From the NCBI RefSeq assembly GCF_018122595.1, contig NZ_JAGRQH010000004.1, positions 124,001 to 188,000 on the forward strand: a stretch of 64,000 nt of DNA, in the 5' to 3' direction. Position numbers and translations under genes: made by a program. This DNA comes from Neokomagataea anthophila. GTDB taxonomy: Bacteria; Pseudomonadota; Alphaproteobacteria; Acetobacterales; Acetobacteraceae. Every line of letters starts with the position of its first letter. The stretch's first letter is position 1. Shown piece after piece: positions 44,521 through 55,884 of this stretch. Under the pieces are notes generated by a model. It had not been told where the DNA came from. It was given only the letters and a program-made list of their open reading frames with translations, and made no database searches.

Positions 44521-45939
44521 TTATTTACCTGTCAGAATACGCTCAACCAATTGCCCAACCGTCGGCACAAAACCATTCGCATAGAACGGGTCCGAACCAA
44601 AACGCCAAGCCGATGTACCACCAAACATCAGATTGTTATCAACAACCTCATCCGCATGTTCATCATTGGCTGTATGCGCAATCGTCTGCAACGTCTTCTG
44701 AATACAGAATGAACGTGGATCAGCCTTTTGACCATTCGTAAACGGCTCACGCTGCAACCAATTAGAGAAGCGACAAGCCGACAAACAGCCCATACACGCA
44801 GCCTGATCGGCGAGAATAGTACGCGCGTCTTCCGGCGTAACAAACACCACCGTATCATCTGGCGTTGGCAAGACCTTCGTAAAGCCTGCTTCTTCCCACG
44901 CTGCAATCTTGGCACGGTCATCCGCTGAGACGAACATCTCACGGCGCCGCGCCCCCATTGCATAAACCGTGTCATGCGCATCATCCGCACTGCTACGAAT
45001 AGAGACCTGACGCTCCGAACGCGCACGCAAATCCTGCATGAAGCTATTATTCACAGCAGAAGAATAGAAACCTGTTGGCGAGAAGCGATTGAGATAAACA
45101 TCACCCTCTTTCAGGTTTTGCAGACGGCGCTTCCATGCGTCAGGAATAGGGCTTTCCTGCGTCAAAAGCGGGCGTGTGCCAAACTGGAAAGCAACCGGGC
45201 CAACCTCAGGGTTACCGAGCCAGTGTTCCCACTCTTCCAAATGCCAAACACCGCCAGCCATAATGATCGGCGTCTCATCCAGACCATAACGGCGCATGAC
45301 TTTGCGTAATTCAATAACGCGCGGCAGCGGATCTTCTGGGCACAACGGATCTTCCGTATTGGAAAGACCATTATGACCACCAGCACGCCATGGATCCTCA
45401 TAAACCACACCACCCAGCAACTCAGATGTTTTGCTGAATGACCGACGCCACAGCGCATTAAACGCACGCCCTGAAGAGACAATCGGATAATATGGAATAT
45501 TGAACTTCGCTGCGATGTCCGACAGACGGTACGGCATACCCGCACCACATGTCACACCGTGGATCAAACCCGGTACAGCTTCTAAAATGCCCGTGATAAC
45601 TTCTTCAGCACCACCCATTTCCCACAGAATATTGGCGTGAATACGCCCCTTCCCGCCGGAAATTTCATGAGCAATTTTTGCCTGAGCAATACCACCTTCG
45701 ATCCCGTAACGGATCAATTCATGCTGACGCTCACGACGTGTCCGCGCATGATACACCTGAGGGATAGGGTTGCCTTGCTCATCATAGCTGTCTGCATTCA
45801 CAGCAGAGAGAGTGCCAATGCCACCTGCAGCAGCCCAATGCCCTGCAGAAACACCGGTCGATACGGCTACGCCCTTGCCCCCCTCGACCAAGGGTAAAAC
45901 GTCTTGGCCACCAAAGCGGAGGGTATCAATCGACTTCAT
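44521..45939 (-). CDS. Nitronate monooxygenase-like FMN oxidoreductase with C-terminal Cys motif
   Basis: A 472-residue TIM-barrel flavoprotein of the NMO / 2-nitropropane dioxygenase superfamily. Seen: GVAVSTGVSAGHWAAAGGIG, HGVTCGAGMP, YPIVSSGRAFNALW, AGGHNG (His189 at the catalytic His position), PIIMAGGVWHLEEWEHWL and GPVAFQFGTRPLLT. The C-terminal 130 residues are beyond the usual NMO and contain CMGCLSACRFSNW plus FCIQKT: Cys382, 385, 389 and 412. Four cysteines in this pattern could bind an iron-sulfur cluster. The substrate is unknown, and nitronate oxidation should not be assumed. It is followed at 4 bases by the FUSC gene. Confidence 0.78.
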   Translation of the reverse strand: MKSIDTLRFGGQDVLPLVEGGKGVAVSTGVSAGHWAAAGGIGTLSAVNADSYDEQGNPIPQVYHARTRRERQHELIRYGIEGGIAQAKIAHEISGGKGRIHANILWEMGGAEEVITGILEAVPGLIHGVTCGAGMPYRLSDIAAKFNIPYYPIVSSGRAFNALWRRSFSKTSELLGGVVYEDPWRAGGHNGLSNTEDPLCPEDPLPRVIELRKVMRRYGLDETPIIMAGGVWHLEEWEHWLGNPEVGPVAFQFGTRPLLTQESPIPDAWKRRLQNLKEGDVYLNRFSPTGFYSSAVNNSFMQDLRARSERQVSIRSSADDAHDTVYAMGARRREMFVSADDRAKIAAWEEAGFTKVLPTPDDTVVFVTPEDARTILADQAACMGCLSACRFSNWLQREPFTNGQKADPRSFCIQKTLQTIAHTANDEHADEVVDNNLMFGGTSAWRFGSDPFYANGFVPTVGQLVERILTGK

Positions 45940-45963
45940 GGGGACTCAATGTCTCCGATACAC

Positions 45964-45999
45964 AAAAAAACGGGAGCGGGGTTAACTTCCCCGCCCCCC
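45964..45999 (-). terminator. Intrinsic terminator of pnp
   Basis: On the minus strand a GC-rich stem (GCGGGG / CCCCGC, extendable with GGG/CCC) is followed by GTTTTTTTG, 22 bases after the pnp stop. Strong intrinsic terminator ending the nusA-pnp superoperon. Confidence 0.85.
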
Positions 46000-46021
46000 A
46001 TAACATCAGCCGAAACGCAGC

Positions 46022-48172
46022 TTATTCAGCGTCACGACGGGGCGGACGTCCTGGCTTTGCACCAACACTTTCCGTGATATCGGCACCAGTTTGCTGATCG
46101 ACAACCCGCATGGACAACTTCACCTTGCCGCGATCATCAAAACCAACAACCATGACCTTAACAGCATCGCCTTGCTTCACAACATCGGTCGTTTTCGCAA
46201 CGCGACCTTGCGCCAGTTCAGAAATATGAACCAGCCCATCACGCGGGCCAAGGAAGTTTACAAACGCACCGAAGTCAGCCGTCTTTACAACCTTACCGTC
46301 ATAGATACGGCCGATTTCTGGCTCTGCAACAATTCCTTCAATACGAGAAATTGCTTTTTGTGCCTGCTCATCATTCGATGCAGCAATCGTGATGACGCCG
46401 TCATCATTGATATCCACCTTGGCACCGGAGAATTCAACGATTTCACGAATGACCTTACCGCCGGAACCGATCACATCACGGATCTTTTCCTTAGCAATGT
46501 TCAACGTCGTGATCTTAGGCGCATTGGTGGAAACGTCAGAACGACCTTCCGTCAGTGCCTTCGCCATCTCACCAAGGATATGAACACGACCTTCACGTGC
46601 CTGCTCCAGAGCAATCTTCATGATTTCTGGCGTGATGGACGTAATCTTAATGTCCATCTGCAGGGCGGTCACACCTTCAGATGTACCCGCAACCTTGAAG
46701 TCCATGTCCCCAAGATGATCTTCATCACCCAAGATGTCGGACAGAACAGCAAAACCACGCTCTTCCTTGATCAGACCCATCGCAATACCTGCAACCGGAC
46801 GTGGCAGCGGCACACCCGCATCCATCAGCGCCAGTGAGGAACCGCAAACGGTTGCCATGGAAGATGAGCCATTGCTTTCCGTGATCTCAGAAACAACGCG
46901 CATCGTGTACGGGAATTGCTCCTTGGTCGGCAGCAATGGGTGCAGCGCACGCCATGCCAGCTTACCATGGCCAATCTCACGACGGCCTGGGCTACCCATA
47001 CGACCACACTCACCAACCGAGTATGGAGGGAAGTTATAATGCAGCATGAAGTTTGAGCGATATTCGCCTTCAAGGGCGTCAATCACCTGCTCATCTTGGC
47101 CCGTACCCAGCGTAGCAACAACCAGCGCCTGTGTTTCACCACGCGTAAAGAGTGATGAACCATGTGCACGCGGCAGAATGCCAACTTCAGAAAGGATCGG
47201 ACGAACCGTCTTCAGATCACGGCCATCAATACGCTGACCGGTCTTCAGAATGGAACCACGTACAACATGCGCTTCCAGTTCCTTCAGAAGCGGTTTAGCG
47301 ATCGACAGATCGTGACCTTCTTCTTCCAGCACTTCATTGATGCGCTCTTTCGCTTCCGCCACCTTCTGGTAACGCGCTTGCTTTACGCGTTCCTTGTACG
47401 CTTCCGCGATCAGCTTGGTGCCAACCTTATCAACGCGCTTACGCAGAGCAATTTCTTCCTTGCTCGGCGCTGGCAGATCCCAAGGTGCCTTCGCAGCATG
47501 CTCAGCCAGATCAATGATTGCATCGATCACAGCTTGGAATGACGTGTGACCAAGTGTCACAGCTTCCAGCATCAGTTCTTCTGAGAGCTCGCTTGCTTCT
47601 GACTCAACCATCAGCACGCCTTCAGACGTACCGGCCACCATCAGGTCCAGCGTGCTGTCCTTCATATCCGCCAATGCTGGGTTCACGACCAGCTTGCCAT
47701 CCAGCAAACCCACACGCGCTGCTGCAATCGGACCAAAGAACGGAATACCAGACAGCGTCAATGCTGCCGAACAACCGATCATCGCAACCAATGCTGGGTC
47801 ATTTTCCATATCATGGCTCAGAACCGTCGCCGTGATCTGAACTTCATTACGGAAATTATCCGGGAACAGCGGACGAATCGGACGATCGATCAAACGAGCC
47901 GTCAGCACTTCGGCTTCTGACGGACGGCCTTCGCGCTTAAAGAACCCGCCTGGGATCTTACCTGCAGCGTAAGCTTTTTCTTGATAGTTAACCGTGAGAG
48001 GGAAGAAATCTTGCCCTGGGTTCACGCTTTTCGCGCCAACAGCCGTACACAACACAACCGTGTCGCCATACGTAACCATTACAGCGCCATCAGCCTGACG
48101 GGCGATCTTACCGGTTTCAAGGATCAGCGGGCGACCTGCCCACTCAATTTCCTTACGGAAGTAATCGAACAT
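46022..48172 (-). CDS. pnp: Polynucleotide phosphorylase
   Basis: A 716-residue PNPase, the phosphorolytic 3'-5' exoribonuclease of the RNA degradosome. Two RNase PH domains (about 1-225 and 310-540), a helical linker, a KH domain ([22 protein letters not shown]) and an S1 domain ([20 protein letters not shown]) are present. [28 protein letters not shown] and [20 protein letters not shown] mark the active site. ATG 48172 has CAGGAGA about 6 bases before; an upstream in-frame ATG at 48190 does not. It follows rpsO across a 204-bp gap containing a hairpin. Confidence 0.97.
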   Translation of the reverse strand: MFDYFRKEIEWAGRPLILETGKIARQADGAVMVTYGDTVVLCTAVGAKSVNPGQDFFPLTVNYQEKAYAAGKIPGGFFKREGRPSEAEVLTARLIDRPIRPLFPDNFRNEVQITATVLSHDMENDPALVAMIGCSAALTLSGIPFFGPIAAARVGLLDGKLVVNPALADMKDSTLDLMVAGTSEGVLMVESEASELSEELMLEAVTLGHTSFQAVIDAIIDLAEHAAKAPWDLPAPSKEEIALRKRVDKVGTKLIAEAYKERVKQARYQKVAEAKERINEVLEEEGHDLSIAKPLLKELEAHVVRGSILKTGQRIDGRDLKTVRPILSEVGILPRAHGSSLFTRGETQALVVATLGTGQDEQVIDALEGEYRSNFMLHYNFPPYSVGECGRMGSPGRREIGHGKLAWRALHPLLPTKEQFPYTMRVVSEITESNGSSSMATVCGSSLALMDAGVPLPRPVAGIAMGLIKEERGFAVLSDILGDEDHLGDMDFKVAGTSEGVTALQMDIKITSITPEIMKIALEQAREGRVHILGEMAKALTEGRSDVSTNAPKITTLNIAKEKIRDVIGSGGKVIREIVEFSGAKVDINDDGVITIAASNDEQAQKAISRIEGIVAEPEIGRIYDGKVVKTADFGAFVNFLGPRDGLVHISELAQGRVAKTTDVVKQGDAVKVMVVGFDDRGKVKLSMRVVDQQTGADITESVGAKPGRPPRRDAE

Positions 48173-48338
48173 TTCGTTCTCCTGTCTCAAGGATCAATAC
48201 CATCGTCTGGACGACCGGCAGGTGGCGGAGCAGCGTTTCGGACGGCATGGCGGTGGTGGCAGAGTCGTCTGGCACGACACCATGTGGCCTGAAACGCCGG
48301 TCGCGCACCCGCACCGCCGAGGGTCCGGATGGCACAAC

Positions 48339-48368
48339 GGGCTGGATTGTAACAGAACAATCCAGCCC
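48339..48368 (-). terminator. Hairpin in the rpsO-pnp gap
   Basis: GGGCTGGATTGT / ACAATCCAGCCC is a perfect 12-bp stem with a 6-nt loop, 8 bases after the rpsO stop, with a short weak T-run. It matches the position of the E. coli rpsO terminator and RNase III region that separates rpsO from pnp. Confidence 0.6.
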
Positions 48369-48376
48369 TTGCATAA

Positions 48377-48646
48377 TTAGCGACGCAGGCCGAGGCGCTG
48401 AATCACAGCTTGGTAACGAGCCTGATTCTTACGCTTCAGATAGTCCAGCATGCTACGACGCTGACCAACCAGCATCAACAGACCACGACGTGAGTGGAAG
48501 TCCTTCTTATGGGTCTTCAGGTGCTCAGTCAGGTTAACAATACGCTCCGTCAGCAGTGCAACCTGCACTTCTGGCGAACCCGTATCGGTTTCGCTTTGAC
48601 GGTATTCAGCGATAAGCGCCGTGCGGCGTTCAGCAGTAATCGACAT
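48377..48646 (-). CDS. rpsO: 30S ribosomal protein S15
   Basis: An 89-residue S15, the normal length. ATG 48646 is chosen with TGGAGA upstream; an in-frame ATG at 48658 is too early. Conserved segments [49 protein letters not shown] and the C-terminal [21 protein letters not shown] are present. It binds 16S rRNA helices 20-22 and nucleates the platform. The 3' end of truB overlaps its start by 17 bases. It is followed by pnp, as in most Proteobacteria. Confidence 0.98.
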   Translation of the reverse strand: MSITAERRTALIAEYRQSETDTGSPEVQVALLTERIVNLTEHLKTHKKDFHSRRGLLMLVGQRRSMLDYLKRKNQARYQAVIQRLGLRR

Positions 48647-49607
48647 CGTGTTCTCCAAAAAATTCGTGATTTTCTAGCATACGCACCGCTCTCAACCGTC
48701 CATCACGGATCTGGCAAAGACCAAGCACGTGCTCTCCGATCATCGCGCGCCACAAAAGATCACTCTCTTGCCACTGAGCCGGCATGGGATGCGTAAGAGT
48801 CATAGGATCAAGTGATTGACCCCAGACCAGCATCTTTCCCTCTGCTGCGGTAACGGCCAGCGCCGGGATGTCGACCAGCGCGGTCGCCGCCTCCAACAAA
48901 GGAACCGGAAGAGCATCGGCGTTGTCTACAGTTTCTGGCGATTTGTCCAGTGCTATCTCATCAAACTTCCGCGCATGGCTCAAATCAAATGGGCCACAGC
49001 GCGTCCGGCGCAAGACAGAGATATGCCCTACCGTGCCGCAAGCTAGCGCAATATCCCGCGCAAGAGAGCGCATATACACTCCCTTACCAGACTGCACTTC
49101 AAACAACGCCGTATCCGCATCCGGGCGGTCCACTAAACGAACAGAATCAATACGTGCTGGCCGTGGCGGCAAATCAGGAGGCCGCCCTTCCCGTGCCATT
49201 TCATAAGCACGACGCCCTTGAACACGCAGCGCAGAAAAGACGGGTGGCACCTGCATCACATTCCCTGTCAAAGCAGGTAATACCGCACGAATCGCGTCAT
49301 CCGTCGGTCTATGATCAGAGGTAGCCAGCACCTCACCTTCACGATCATCCGTGGTACGATTCTCTCCCAAATGTAGCGTGAAGCTATAACACTTCGTTGC
49401 ATCCATAATGTAGGGAATCGTCCGTGTTGCCTTACCAAAAGCAATCGGGAGAATACCAGAGGCCAAGGGATCCAATGTCCCACCATGGCCTGCCTTACGT
49501 GCCCCGAACCCCCAACGTAGGCGATTCACCATATCGGTAGAGGTCGGGCCGAGTGGCTTATCTAGAATGAGCCACCCATCAATATCACGTCCACGTCGCT
49601 TGGACAT
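48630..49607 (-). CDS. truB: tRNA pseudouridine-55 synthase
   Basis: A 325-residue TruB. The N-terminal [20 protein letters not shown] and catalytic [19 protein letters not shown] (Asp in GTLDP) are present, followed by [37 protein letters not shown] and [15 protein letters not shown]. It isomerises U55 in the T loop of tRNA. The C-terminal PUA-like part reaches into the start of rpsO, overlapping it by 17 bases, which may couple their translation. It follows rbfA by 15 bases. Confidence 0.95.
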   Translation of the reverse strand: MSKRRGRDIDGWLILDKPLGPTSTDMVNRLRWGFGARKAGHGGTLDPLASGILPIAFGKATRTIPYIMDATKCYSFTLHLGENRTTDDREGEVLATSDHRPTDDAIRAVLPALTGNVMQVPPVFSALRVQGRRAYEMAREGRPPDLPPRPARIDSVRLVDRPDADTALFEVQSGKGVYMRSLARDIALACGTVGHISVLRRTRCGPFDLSHARKFDEIALDKSPETVDNADALPVPLLEAATALVDIPALAVTAAEGKMLVWGQSLDPMTLTHPMPAQWQESDLLWRAMIGEHVLGLCQIRDGRLRAVRMLENHEFFGEHDVDYC

Positions 49608-49622
49608 GTTTTTAACCTGCCC

Positions 49623-50033
49623 TCAGTCCAGATCGCGGCGCACTTCTGGAGAGCGCAGAATCTGATCGAGTTCCATTGCGTTATCCAATGCCGTGTCCGG
49701 CTGAAAATGCACTTCCGGTACAATGCGTAAACGCATGGTCTTAGACAATGCTTTCCGCAAAAACGGAGCTGCCCGCTTCAATGCTGGCAAAACTTCGTCA
49801 ATGTCCGTGCGCCCGAGACGAGCAACGAAAGCCGTAGCATGGCGGAAGTCCGGAGAAATCCGAACCTCCGTCACAGTCACATGGACATCAAACAACTCAG
49901 GGTCGCGAAACTCCGTGCGCGCGAAAACGTCCGAAAGAACGCGCCGCACTTCTTCCGCCACCCGTAATTGGCGTGTGCTGGGGCCGTCAGCAGCAATGCC
50001 AGCAGGCCCCTTTATGTCATGACGTGAACTCAA
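49623..50033 (-). CDS. rbfA: 30S ribosome-binding factor A
   Basis: A 136-residue RbfA with an N-terminal [20 protein letters not shown], a KH-like core ([21 protein letters not shown]), a [24 protein letters not shown] segment and the [11 protein letters not shown] tail. It binds the immature 30S near the 5' helix of 16S rRNA and aids cold adaptation and maturation. Its ATG overlaps the infB stop by 4 bases. Confidence 0.94.
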   Translation of the reverse strand: MSSRHDIKGPAGIAADGPSTRQLRVAEEVRRVLSDVFARTEFRDPELFDVHVTVTEVRISPDFRHATAFVARLGRTDIDEVLPALKRAAPFLRKALSKTMRLRIVPEVHFQPDTALDNAMELDQILRSPEVRRDLD

Positions 50034-52807
50034 GCTGGGATCACTTCCATTTCATAGCATTCGACGACATCGCCTTCACGCAGGTCATTGAAACCAGCGA
50101 AGGAAAGACCGCACTCATAGCCACGCGCAACTTCCTTGACGTCATCCTTGAAGCGCTTGAGCTGGCTGAGATCACCTTCATGGATCACAACGTTCTCACG
50201 CAGCAAGCGGACGCCACAGCCACGCTTGACCTGACCTTCGGTAACATAGCAACCGGCAACCTTGCCTGTCTTGGTAATATTGAAGACCTGACGGATCTCC
50301 GCATAACCCAAGAACTTCTCACGATGCTTCGGCGCAACCTTACCCTTGACCAACTGCTCAACATCATCAGCAACCTGATAAATAATTGAGTAGTAGCGGA
50401 TATCCACGCTCTCACGCTGCGCCAGTTCACGCGCCTGCGTCGTTGCACGGACGTTAAACGCCACGATCACGGCATTCGAGGCTTTCGCAAGCTGAATGTC
50501 ACTTTCCGTAATCTGACCCACACTTGCGTTCAGAACACGGACCGCCACTTCTTCATGCGCCAACTTCTGCACAGTCGCTGCAATCGCTTCGGCGGAACCC
50601 TGCACGTCAGCCTTAATCAGCAGTGCAACTTCCTTCTGCACGCCAGCCTGAATACGTGCCAACATCTGATCCAGAGTGCCACGCGCCGCAACCTGCGCCG
50701 CAGCTGACTTCTCTTTAATCTTCCGCTGACGGAACTCACTGATTTCACGAGCGCGGGTATCGTTCTCAACTACGACAAACGCTTCACCAGCACCCGGCAC
50801 ACCCGTCAGGCCCAGCACTTCTACTGGCACAGACGGACCTGCTTCTTTCAACTGGCGACCACGATCATCCAGAACGGCACGAACACGTCCCCACTCAGCG
50901 CCAGCAACAACGATATCACCACGCTTCAGAGTACCCTTCTGCACCAAGACAGATGCAACAGGGCCACGGCCACGATCCAGACGGCTCTCAATCACTGCAC
51001 CTTCAGCAATACGCTTCGGGTTCGCCTTGAGGTCGAGCATCTCAGCTTGCAGCAGGATCGCTTCTTCAAGCTTATCCAAGCCCGTACGCTTCAGCGCAGA
51101 TACTTCAACATCCTGCGTGTCACCACTCATTGCTTCAACCACAATTTCATGGCTCAGCAACTCTTGGCGAACACGGTCAGGGTTAGCACCCGGCTTATCA
51201 ATCTTATTGATTGCCACGATCAACGGCGCATTGGCTGCCTTCGCATGCTTAATCGCTTCAATCGTTTGCGGCATCACACCATCATCAGCAGCGACCACCA
51301 ATACAACGATATCTGTGACAGACGCACCACGTGCACGCATTGACGTAAACGCTTCATGGCCCGGTGTATCCAAGAAGGTAATCTTCTTACCTGATGGCAC
51401 CTGAACCTGATACGCACCAATATGCTGTGTAATACCACCCGCTTCACCAGCGGCCACGTCAGTTGTGCGCAGCGCATCAAGCAAAGATGTCTTACCATGG
51501 TCAACGTGACCCATAATGGTCACAACCGGTGCACGTGGTGCCAGATCTTCTGCGCGATCCTCGACACCTTCAATGCCGATTTCCACATCGCTTTCAGAAA
51601 CACGCTTCACACGGTGACCGAATTCTTCAACCACCAGTTCTGCCGTATCTGCATCAATGCTCTGTGCAGCTGTTGCCATAACACCCATTTTCATGAGTGC
51701 CTTGATCACTTCGCCCTGACGGGAGGCCATACGGTTAGCAAGCTCAGCAACCGTGATCGTTTCTGGCACGATCACATCACGAACCACACGCACCTGGTCA
51801 GAACGCAGACGCTCCAACTCAGCCTGACGGCGTTCACGATCACGCTGACGACGTACAGAAGCCAATGAGCGGGTCTTGCCGTCATCACCTTCAATCGCCG
51901 CACGTACGTCAATCCGACCGCTACGACGTGCACCACCGGCGCTACCCTTACGCTGCTGCGAAGAGGATGGCGAAGAAGAACGACGCGCTGGCGCACCGCC
52001 ACCTACATTGCCCTTGCGAGCGGGGCGACGCTCTTCCTCTGGCCCTGCGGCTGCCGCAGCGGCATTATTACGCAAGTGCAGAGTTTCCGCGCGGTTACCA
52101 CCAGATGATGCCGGAGCCGCTGGACGCGCCTTCTGCACTGGGCGCGCTGGCATAATCGCGCGTTCAGCCAATGGACGCAGACGTTCCGTCGGCGCAGCCA
52201 ACTGCACCCCACCCGTTGAGTGTGCGCGCGGATCTAGAGGAGCGCGACGTGCCTCTTCTTCTGCTGCACGCTCAGCGGCACGTTGCGCAGCTTCCGCCGC
52301 AGCAGCTTCCGCAGCTTGTGCGGCCGCTGCATCGCGTGCCTCAGCGGCTTCATGCGCTTTACGCTCATTTGCCTCAGCAGCATCACGCTCCGCCTGCAAG
52401 CGCGCTTCCTCATCAGCCTTACGCTGCGCTTCCGCTGCAGACATAATCTGAATTTTTTCAGCTTCGCGGCGTGCAGCCTCTTCTGCTGCTGCCTTGCGTT
52501 GCGCTTCCAGAACGCGTTGACGTGTCGCCAACTCAGATGCCGTCAGCGCACGACCGCCAGCACCACCACGGGCACCACGACCGGAACCGCCCGGGCCACC
52601 CGAAGGACGCTTCGGTTTGCGCACTTCGACCTGCACTTCTTTGGAGCGGCCATGACTGAAGCTTTGACGCACTGACCCAGCACCGACCGTGCGGCCACCC
52701 TCTTTCCGTCCACCTGGACGCAGGGACAGTCGGGCCGATTTATTCTGCTCTCCACCCTGGGTAGGGGTCTGCTTTCCGTCCTGGTTGCGCTCGTTGCCGT
52801 CGCTCAT
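50030..52807 (-). CDS. infB: Translation initiation factor IF-2
   Basis: A 925-residue IF-2. The N-terminal 400 residues are a long, highly charged Ala/Glu/Arg-rich helical region ([19 protein letters not shown]), with Arg/Gly-rich patches. The IF2_N domain comes next ([20 protein letters not shown]), then the GTPase with G1 [15 protein letters not shown]3 [10 protein letters not shown] and G4 [12 protein letters not shown]. Domains II to C2 follow and end in [13 protein letters not shown]. It places fMet-tRNA on the 30S. It overlaps the upstream ylxR-like gene by 4 bases and precedes rbfA in the same manner. Confidence 0.97.
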   Translation of the reverse strand: MSDGNERNQDGKQTPTQGGEQNKSARLSLRPGGRKEGGRTVGAGSVRQSFSHGRSKEVQVEVRKPKRPSGGPGGSGRGARGGAGGRALTASELATRQRVLEAQRKAAAEEAARREAEKIQIMSAAEAQRKADEEARLQAERDAAEANERKAHEAAEARDAAAAQAAEAAAAEAAQRAAERAAEEEARRAPLDPRAHSTGGVQLAAPTERLRPLAERAIMPARPVQKARPAAPASSGGNRAETLHLRNNAAAAAAGPEEERRPARKGNVGGGAPARRSSSPSSSQQRKGSAGGARRSGRIDVRAAIEGDDGKTRSLASVRRQRDRERRQAELERLRSDQVRVVRDVIVPETITVAELANRMASRQGEVIKALMKMGVMATAAQSIDADTAELVVEEFGHRVKRVSESDVEIGIEGVEDRAEDLAPRAPVVTIMGHVDHGKTSLLDALRTTDVAAGEAGGITQHIGAYQVQVPSGKKITFLDTPGHEAFTSMRARGASVTDIVVLVVAADDGVMPQTIEAIKHAKAANAPLIVAINKIDKPGANPDRVRQELLSHEIVVEAMSGDTQDVEVSALKRTGLDKLEEAILLQAEMLDLKANPKRIAEGAVIESRLDRGRGPVASVLVQKGTLKRGDIVVAGAEWGRVRAVLDDRGRQLKEAGPSVPVEVLGLTGVPGAGEAFVVVENDTRAREISEFRQRKIKEKSAAAQVAARGTLDQMLARIQAGVQKEVALLIKADVQGSAEAIAATVQKLAHEEVAVRVLNASVGQITESDIQLAKASNAVIVAFNVRATTQARELAQRESVDIRYYSIIYQVADDVEQLVKGKVAPKHREKFLGYAEIRQVFNITKTGKVAGCYVTEGQVKRGCGVRLLRENVVIHEGDLSQLKRFKDDVKEVARGYECGLSFAGFNDLREGDVVECYEMEVIPA

Positions 52808-53520
52808 AGTTCTGCCTGTTCCTCACTGCCCCCATCAGGGCCTGGAGGCAGCAAACCCGCTACCCCCGAAAATCTCTCATGCTCGGTGATCAAGCGCTGC
52901 GCCAACGCACCTTGCGTCAACACAACATAGACCGCCCGTTCCCGTCCGAACGCCGAGGTTAAGATCCGATCTGGGACCACAACCATCGGTATATCACGCC
53001 GCCCCGACATCAGTCGGGCACACTCATCGGGACTACCCGTCTGCGACCGAACGACCAGCGCTGCTTTGCCAGAAATCAACCATTCCCGGCATTTTTGAAA
53101 ACCACAGACCGCCTGCCCTGCCCGACGTGCCAAACTGACAACATCAGCCATACGGCGAACCAACCCTGCTTCCACAAGATCAGCCAACCCTTCAGGGACA
53201 ACAACCTGGGCTTTGGTCGCCCGGGCGAATGCCTGTCGTATGCGTGGGCTATCTATCACATCCCGCCGCGCACTCAACCACATTCCTCGCCCAGGTAGGC
53301 GCCCCGCCACATCGGGGAACACCTGCTGACCTGGCCCCACGACGAAACGTATCATCGCTGCGGAGCTTTTTACCTCCCGCGTGACGAGGCAACGTCGCTC
53401 AGAAATAGGCTTTTTACCGCCTTTTTCTAAAGAAACATTGCCACCGTCTTCATCACGGTCAAGGGCAGTGCCATCAGTATCGGATAACTCAGACGTCGCC
53501 CGACTCCTCATGTGTTTCAT
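52804..53520 (-). CDS. YlxR (DUF448) and L7Ae-like fusion protein
   Basis: About 238 residues. Residues about 35-110 form a YlxR/DUF448 domain ([11 protein letters not shown], then [28 protein letters not shown]). Residues about 130-215 are an L7Ae/ribosomal-protein-like domain ([21 protein letters not shown], then [17 protein letters not shown]). This fusion is typical of alphaproteobacterial nusA-infB operons; it is probably an RNA-binding protein, with function not well established. The start is uncertain: ATG 53520 or 53511 both overlap the nusA 3' end, and the longest frame starts at 53571. It overlaps infB by 4 bases. Confidence 0.85.
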   Translation of the reverse strand: MKHMRSRATSELSDTDGTALDRDEDGGNVSLEKGGKKPISERRCLVTREVKSSAAMIRFVVGPGQQVFPDVAGRLPGRGMWLSARRDVIDSPRIRQAFARATKAQVVVPEGLADLVEAGLVRRMADVVSLARRAGQAVCGFQKCREWLISGKAALVVRSQTGSPDECARLMSGRRDIPMVVVPDRILTSAFGRERAVYVVLTQGALAQRLITEHERFSGVAGLLPPGPDGGSEEQAEL

Positions 53521-55048
53521 TGTGAGACGGTGCTTCACTTTCTGAGGATTCGTCCTCAAACCAGTGAGCACGAGCCGCCATGATCACTTCATTAGCCGTC
53601 TCTTCGTCCATCGAATCGCCTCCGAGGATTTCAACCAGTTCATCACCAGCCAGATCCCCGAGATCATCCAATGTCTTCACGCCCTTTTCACCAAGCGTAA
53701 CCAGCATTTGGTTCGTGAATACGCCTAGATCAACCACCTGATCTGTCACACCAAGGGCTTTACGCTTGTCATCAAGCTCCTGCTCCTTGCTGGCCAGATA
53801 ATCATTGGCACGATCCATCAGCTCTTCAGCAACGCTTTCATCGAAACCTTCGATGTCATGCAAGTCTGAAGGCTCAGCGTAAGCCAACTCTTCAATGGTG
53901 TGATACCCTTCTGTCACCAGAAGACCAGCAATCACATCATCAACATCAAGCGACTCAACGAAGAGGTTGCTACGCTTACGGAATTCTTCCTGACGACGCT
54001 CGGATTCTTCCGCTTCCGTCAAAATATCAATATCCCAGCGCGTCAATTGACTTGCCAAACGCACGTTCTGACCACGACGACCAATTGCCAAAGACAACTG
54101 CTCATCCGGCACCACAACTTCAACGCGCCCAGCTTCTTCGTCCATCACGACTTTGCTGACTTCCGCAGGCGCCAGAGCATTTACAACGAAGGTTGCTGCT
54201 TCAGGGCTCCACGGAATAATGTCGATTTTCTCACCCTGGAGCTCAGCAACCACCGCCTGCACACGTGAACCACGCATACCAACGCAAGCACCGACCGGGT
54301 CAATCGCCGCATCACGTGAAATCACCGCCATCTTAGCGCGCGAACCCGGATCACGGGCCACAGCCTTAATTTCGATGATGCCATCGTAAATTTCAGGCAC
54401 TTCCTGAGCAAACAATTTTGCCAAGAAAGCCGGATGAGTACGCGACAGGAAGATCTGCGGACCACGCGTCTCATCACGTACATCATAGATGTAAGCGCGG
54501 ACACGTTCAGAATTACGGAACGCTTCACGGGGGATCAACTCATCACGGCGCAACAAAGCTTCCGTGCTACCGATCTCAACCATAAGGTTGCCGTATTCCG
54601 TACGCTTAACCGTACCGTTAACGACTTCGCCTACACGATCCTTGAACTCATCGTACTGACGCTTACGCTCATATTCACGCACACGCTGAACGATAACTTG
54701 CTTCGCTGTTTGCGCAGCAATACGGCCAAAATCGATCGGCGGCAGCGGATCAACCAAATGCTCACCGACGTTAATTTCTGGCTGAAACTTACGCGCGATA
54801 TGCACTGGGATCTGCGTATCTTCGTTTTCTACCTCTTCGACCACTTCGGTCCAACGGCTCAAACGAACTTCGCCTGTCTTACGATCAATCGTCGCGCGAA
54901 TATCTTTTTCATGGCCATATTTGGCGCGACCAGCCTTCTGGATGGCCTGCTCCATTGCCTCCAGCACCTCATCACGATCAATATTTTTCTCGCGAGAGAC
55001 CGCATCCGCCACCAAAAGCAATTCGGGACGGCTCACAGATGTGTCCAT
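53489..55048 (-). CDS. nusA: Transcription elongation/antitermination factor NusA
   Basis: A 519-residue NusA. The N-terminal RNA-polymerase-binding domain is followed by S1 (about 130-200, RVGEVVNGTVKRTEYGNLMVEIG), KH1 (GSRAKMAVISRDAAIDPVGACVGMRG) and KH2 (VEVVVPDEQLSLAIGRRGQNVRLASQL) domains, and two C-terminal helix-hairpin-helix/AR repeat blocks. It modulates pausing, termination and antitermination. The tail is acidic ([20 protein letters not shown]). It lies between rimP and ylxR in the usual order. Confidence 0.97.
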   Translation of the reverse strand: MDTSVSRPELLLVADAVSREKNIDRDEVLEAMEQAIQKAGRAKYGHEKDIRATIDRKTGEVRLSRWTEVVEEVENEDTQIPVHIARKFQPEINVGEHLVDPLPPIDFGRIAAQTAKQVIVQRVREYERKRQYDEFKDRVGEVVNGTVKRTEYGNLMVEIGSTEALLRRDELIPREAFRNSERVRAYIYDVRDETRGPQIFLSRTHPAFLAKLFAQEVPEIYDGIIEIKAVARDPGSRAKMAVISRDAAIDPVGACVGMRGSRVQAVVAELQGEKIDIIPWSPEAATFVVNALAPAEVSKVVMDEEAGRVEVVVPDEQLSLAIGRRGQNVRLASQLTRWDIDILTEAEESERRQEEFRKRSNLFVESLDVDDVIAGLLVTEGYHTIEELAYAEPSDLHDIEGFDESVAEELMDRANDYLASKEQELDDKRKALGVTDQVVDLGVFTNQMLVTLGEKGVKTLDDLGDLAGDELVEILGGDSMDEETANEVIMAARAHWFEDESSESEAPSHNETHEESGDV

Positions 55049-55085
55049 TACTTAGGACCTCCAACCAGCATGAAACAGGTCATCT

Positions 55086-55694
55086 TCAGTTCTTCCCTAA
55101 AGCTTTTTTGCCAGAGCCTTTTTTGCCCGGCTTACCTGCATTTAGCTTCGGCACACGACGCTCTTCGCCATCTTCTGCCGGATCTTGCTTCACACCAGAC
55201 AGCGCTGCACTTGCTTCAATCAAAGCATCAGTCAGCACCAAACGGGCTTTGCGAATATCAGCCAAAGGCAAAACCGCTTCAGCACCATCATCCAGACGGA
55301 TGAGCCCTGCGCCATCGCGCGTACCCATCACAACCCCGGTGAAACGACGTCGACCATCAATCGGCACATCCACTTCGGCTTTCACCAAATGCCCCGAAAA
55401 GCGATCCCAGTCCTTCAGACGGGTCAAAGGACGATCGATACCCGCAGAGGATACTTCAAGCATCCATGCGCCGGGAATCGGATCATCCACGTCCAGAACA
55501 GCGCCGACGGCATGGCTAATCTGCTCACAGTCCTCGACTGAGATCAGAGTACCATCCGCACGGTCTGCCATAACTTGAACAGTCGGCGTTTCGCGCCCGA
55601 GCACCGAAAGGCGCACGAGTTCGAACCCAAGATCCGCCAAAGTCGGCGCGATCCGCCCCGCAATACGAGCCTCAAGCCCGCCTAAATGCGGCAT
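55086..55694 (-). CDS. rimP: Ribosome maturation factor RimP
   Basis: About 202 residues from the ATG at 55694. RimP motifs: [78 protein letters not shown] and the C-terminal Sm-like domain [32 protein letters not shown]; the tail is Lys/Gly-rich. It binds free 30S subunits during maturation. The start is uncertain: the frame is open to 55838, but that would pass through the terminator-like hairpin at 55752-55771; a TTG at 55742 is the other option. It begins the superoperon. Confidence 0.88.
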   Translation of the reverse strand: MPHLGGLEARIAGRIAPTLADLGFELVRLSVLGRETPTVQVMADRADGTLISVEDCEQISHAVGAVLDVDDPIPGAWMLEVSSAGIDRPLTRLKDWDRFSGHLVKAEVDVPIDGRRRFTGVVMGTRDGAGLIRLDDGAEAVLPLADIRKARLVLTDALIEASAALSGVKQDPAEDGEERRVPKLNAGKPGKKGSGKKALGKN

Positions 55695-55751
55695 CTCCGG
55701 GTAAGCCGGAGCATCATCAGAAAAAGTGTCGCGTTCTGCCAAAACAAAAAA

Positions 55752-55771
55752 GGCGGCCCGTAAAGGCCACC
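55752..55771 (-). terminator. Terminator-like hairpin in the rimP-nusA leader
   Basis: On the minus strand GGTGGCC / GGCCGCC forms a 7-bp GC stem followed by TTTTTTGTTTT, which is a full intrinsic terminator. It lies about 60 bases before rimP and downstream of the only candidate promoter, so it reads as a leader attenuator rather than an end terminator of another gene. Confidence 0.65.
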
Positions 55772-55884
55772 CCCCGAAAAAAGAGCGGAAGATGAAAGGA
55801 ATACCAACTTCAATAAGACAGCCCGCCCCCAAACGCAAGCTTTAGATAAACAGCACCACACACCATCAAAAGAAACAGCCTGCC

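Noticed and set aside
55742-55838. Longer rimP start regions
   Set aside because: The frame would pass through a full intrinsic terminator, which is unlikely inside coding sequence.
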